The translations under genes were made by a program, and so were the position numbers. A DNA stretch of 13,326 bases from an uncultured Bacilli bacterium (lineage in GTDB: Bacteria > Bacillota_I > Bacilli_A > RF39 > UBA660), in the NCBI GenBank assembly GCA_947586295.1, contig CANPXQ010000012.1, positions 1 through 13,326 on the forward strand, given 5' to 3'. The first letter of the stretch is position 1, and each line of letters begins with the position of its first letter. Below, in pieces: positions 12,907 to 13,326 of this stretch. The notes beneath the pieces were generated by a model. That model ran no database searches, was not told the origin of the DNA, and saw only the letters and a list, made by a program, of their open reading frames with translations.

Positions 12907-13326
12907 TTATGCTAATTCTAATTTATAAGGATTAGATACAGTACCTTCCCCAGATGTTAATGTTACATCAGAGGAGATATAGAAGGTAGGACGCACAGAG
13001 GCAGCACTTCCATCAAAAACGACAAAGTCGTCGTAAACGTAAACATCGGAACCCACATAGAACGCACTGATGCCACCGTCAGAACCGCGCGAAACTAGCC
13101 ATTCAAAATTATTAAATAGCCAATCACTACCTACTGTATCTCGATAGTCTCCATATGGTGCTTGTTGGTTTCTTGAATTGCAATCTTGTAAATTCCAGTA
13201 TTTACTATCTGCTCCATACATATAATCGGATATATACATTAATCCTATCTCATCTTTATATATTAGATCTTCTTCGGTACAATTAATTTTGGTTTGATTA
13301 TCTTCTTCACTATAACAAACTTTATC
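12907..13326 (-). CDS. C-terminal part of a pilin-like surface protein (partial)
   Basis: The frame is open to the right edge, so only the last 139 residues are present and the N-terminus is missing. It contains GLMYISDYMYGA (28-39), several Trp/Tyr-rich patches (WLFNNFEWLVSR), SVRPTFYISSDVTLTSGEGT (110-129) and a NPYKLELA end. I recall this C-terminal arrangement from long proteins with prepilin-type N-termini in uncultured gut Bacilli. The methylation motif that would prove a pilin is outside the window. The neighbouring assembly ATPase fits such a role. Codons for residues about 76-122 are far richer in G and C than the rest of the gene and window (69 of 140 bases at 12961-13100). An adhesin or carbohydrate-binding role is possible but not shown. 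Confidence 0.6.
   Translation of the reverse strand, partial: DKVCYSEEDNQTKINCTEEDLIYKDEIGLMYISDYMYGADSKYWNLQDCNSRNQQAPYGDYRDTVGSDWLFNNFEWLVSRGSDGGISAFYVGSDVYVYDDFVVFDGSAASVRPTFYISSDVTLTSGEGTVSNPYKLELA

Noticed and set aside
1..13326. CRISPR array, insertion sequence or riboswitch
   Set aside because: I saw no regularly spaced repeats, transposase genes or terminal repeats, and no recognisable riboswitch aptamer on either strand.

Overview
The window is AT-rich, with compact genes, SD-type ribosome binding sites and TGA used as a stop codon (for example at the end of the vanZ-like gene and of the bacteriocin transporter), so the genetic code is the standard bacterial one and not Mycoplasma code 4. 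It carries yqfC, yqfD, spoIIIAH, gerE and gerM homologues together with era-recO synteny, which points to a spore-forming, low-GC Firmicute (Bacilli-like). The surface/pilin-type protein at the right edge resembles, from memory, proteins of uncultured gut Bacilli. Species cannot be named from the sequence.

Layout. Nt 1-81 hold a (TA)n tract that may be the spacer of a leftward promoter, and a hairpin behind nfo. Nt 79-1969 (minus) hold nfo (endonuclease IV) and an unrecognised helical protein with its own promoter. Nt 2046-6628 (minus) are one tightly overlapped operon, yqfC-yqfD-vanZ-ybeY-dgkA-era-yqzL-recO. It is the B. subtilis yqfC-to-recO order with phoH, pgpH and cdd missing and a vanZ-like gene inserted, and it ends in a long hairpin that contains the recO stop codon. 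Nt 6664-9456 (minus) are a self-contained secretion locus: a C39-peptidase ABC exporter, a very short membrane-anchored accessory protein, then two small genes (6855-6995 and 6688-6849) too short for ordinary gene calling. Both encode peptides with matching double-glycine leaders and GxxxG motifs, which looks like an undescribed two-peptide (class IIb-like) bacteriocin. Nt 9584-11340 (plus) are a sporulation block, spoIIIAH, gerE and gerM. Nt 11369-11445 are tRNA-Arg(UCU) with a strong sigma-A-type promoter. Nt 11519-12793 (minus) are a PilB/GspE-like ATPase lacking the usual N-terminal domain. Nt 12907-13326 (minus, partial) are the C-terminus of a pilin-like surface protein with a sharp GC-rich block.

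How the parts fit. The yqfC-recO operon joins spore-envelope functions to housekeeping (rRNA processing and ribosome maturation, lipid phosphorylation, recombination). SpoIIIAH and GerM both act in the SpoIIIA-SpoIIQ trans-envelope complex, and GerE is the late mother-cell regulator. The spoIIIAH-gerE gap contains a sigma-K-like promoter and an inverted repeat that could hide the gerE ribosome binding site on read-through transcripts. The exporter would cleave and secrete both leader peptides in one step. Its position between two sporulation blocks, divergent from spoIIIAH, raises the question of whether it is made during sporulation.
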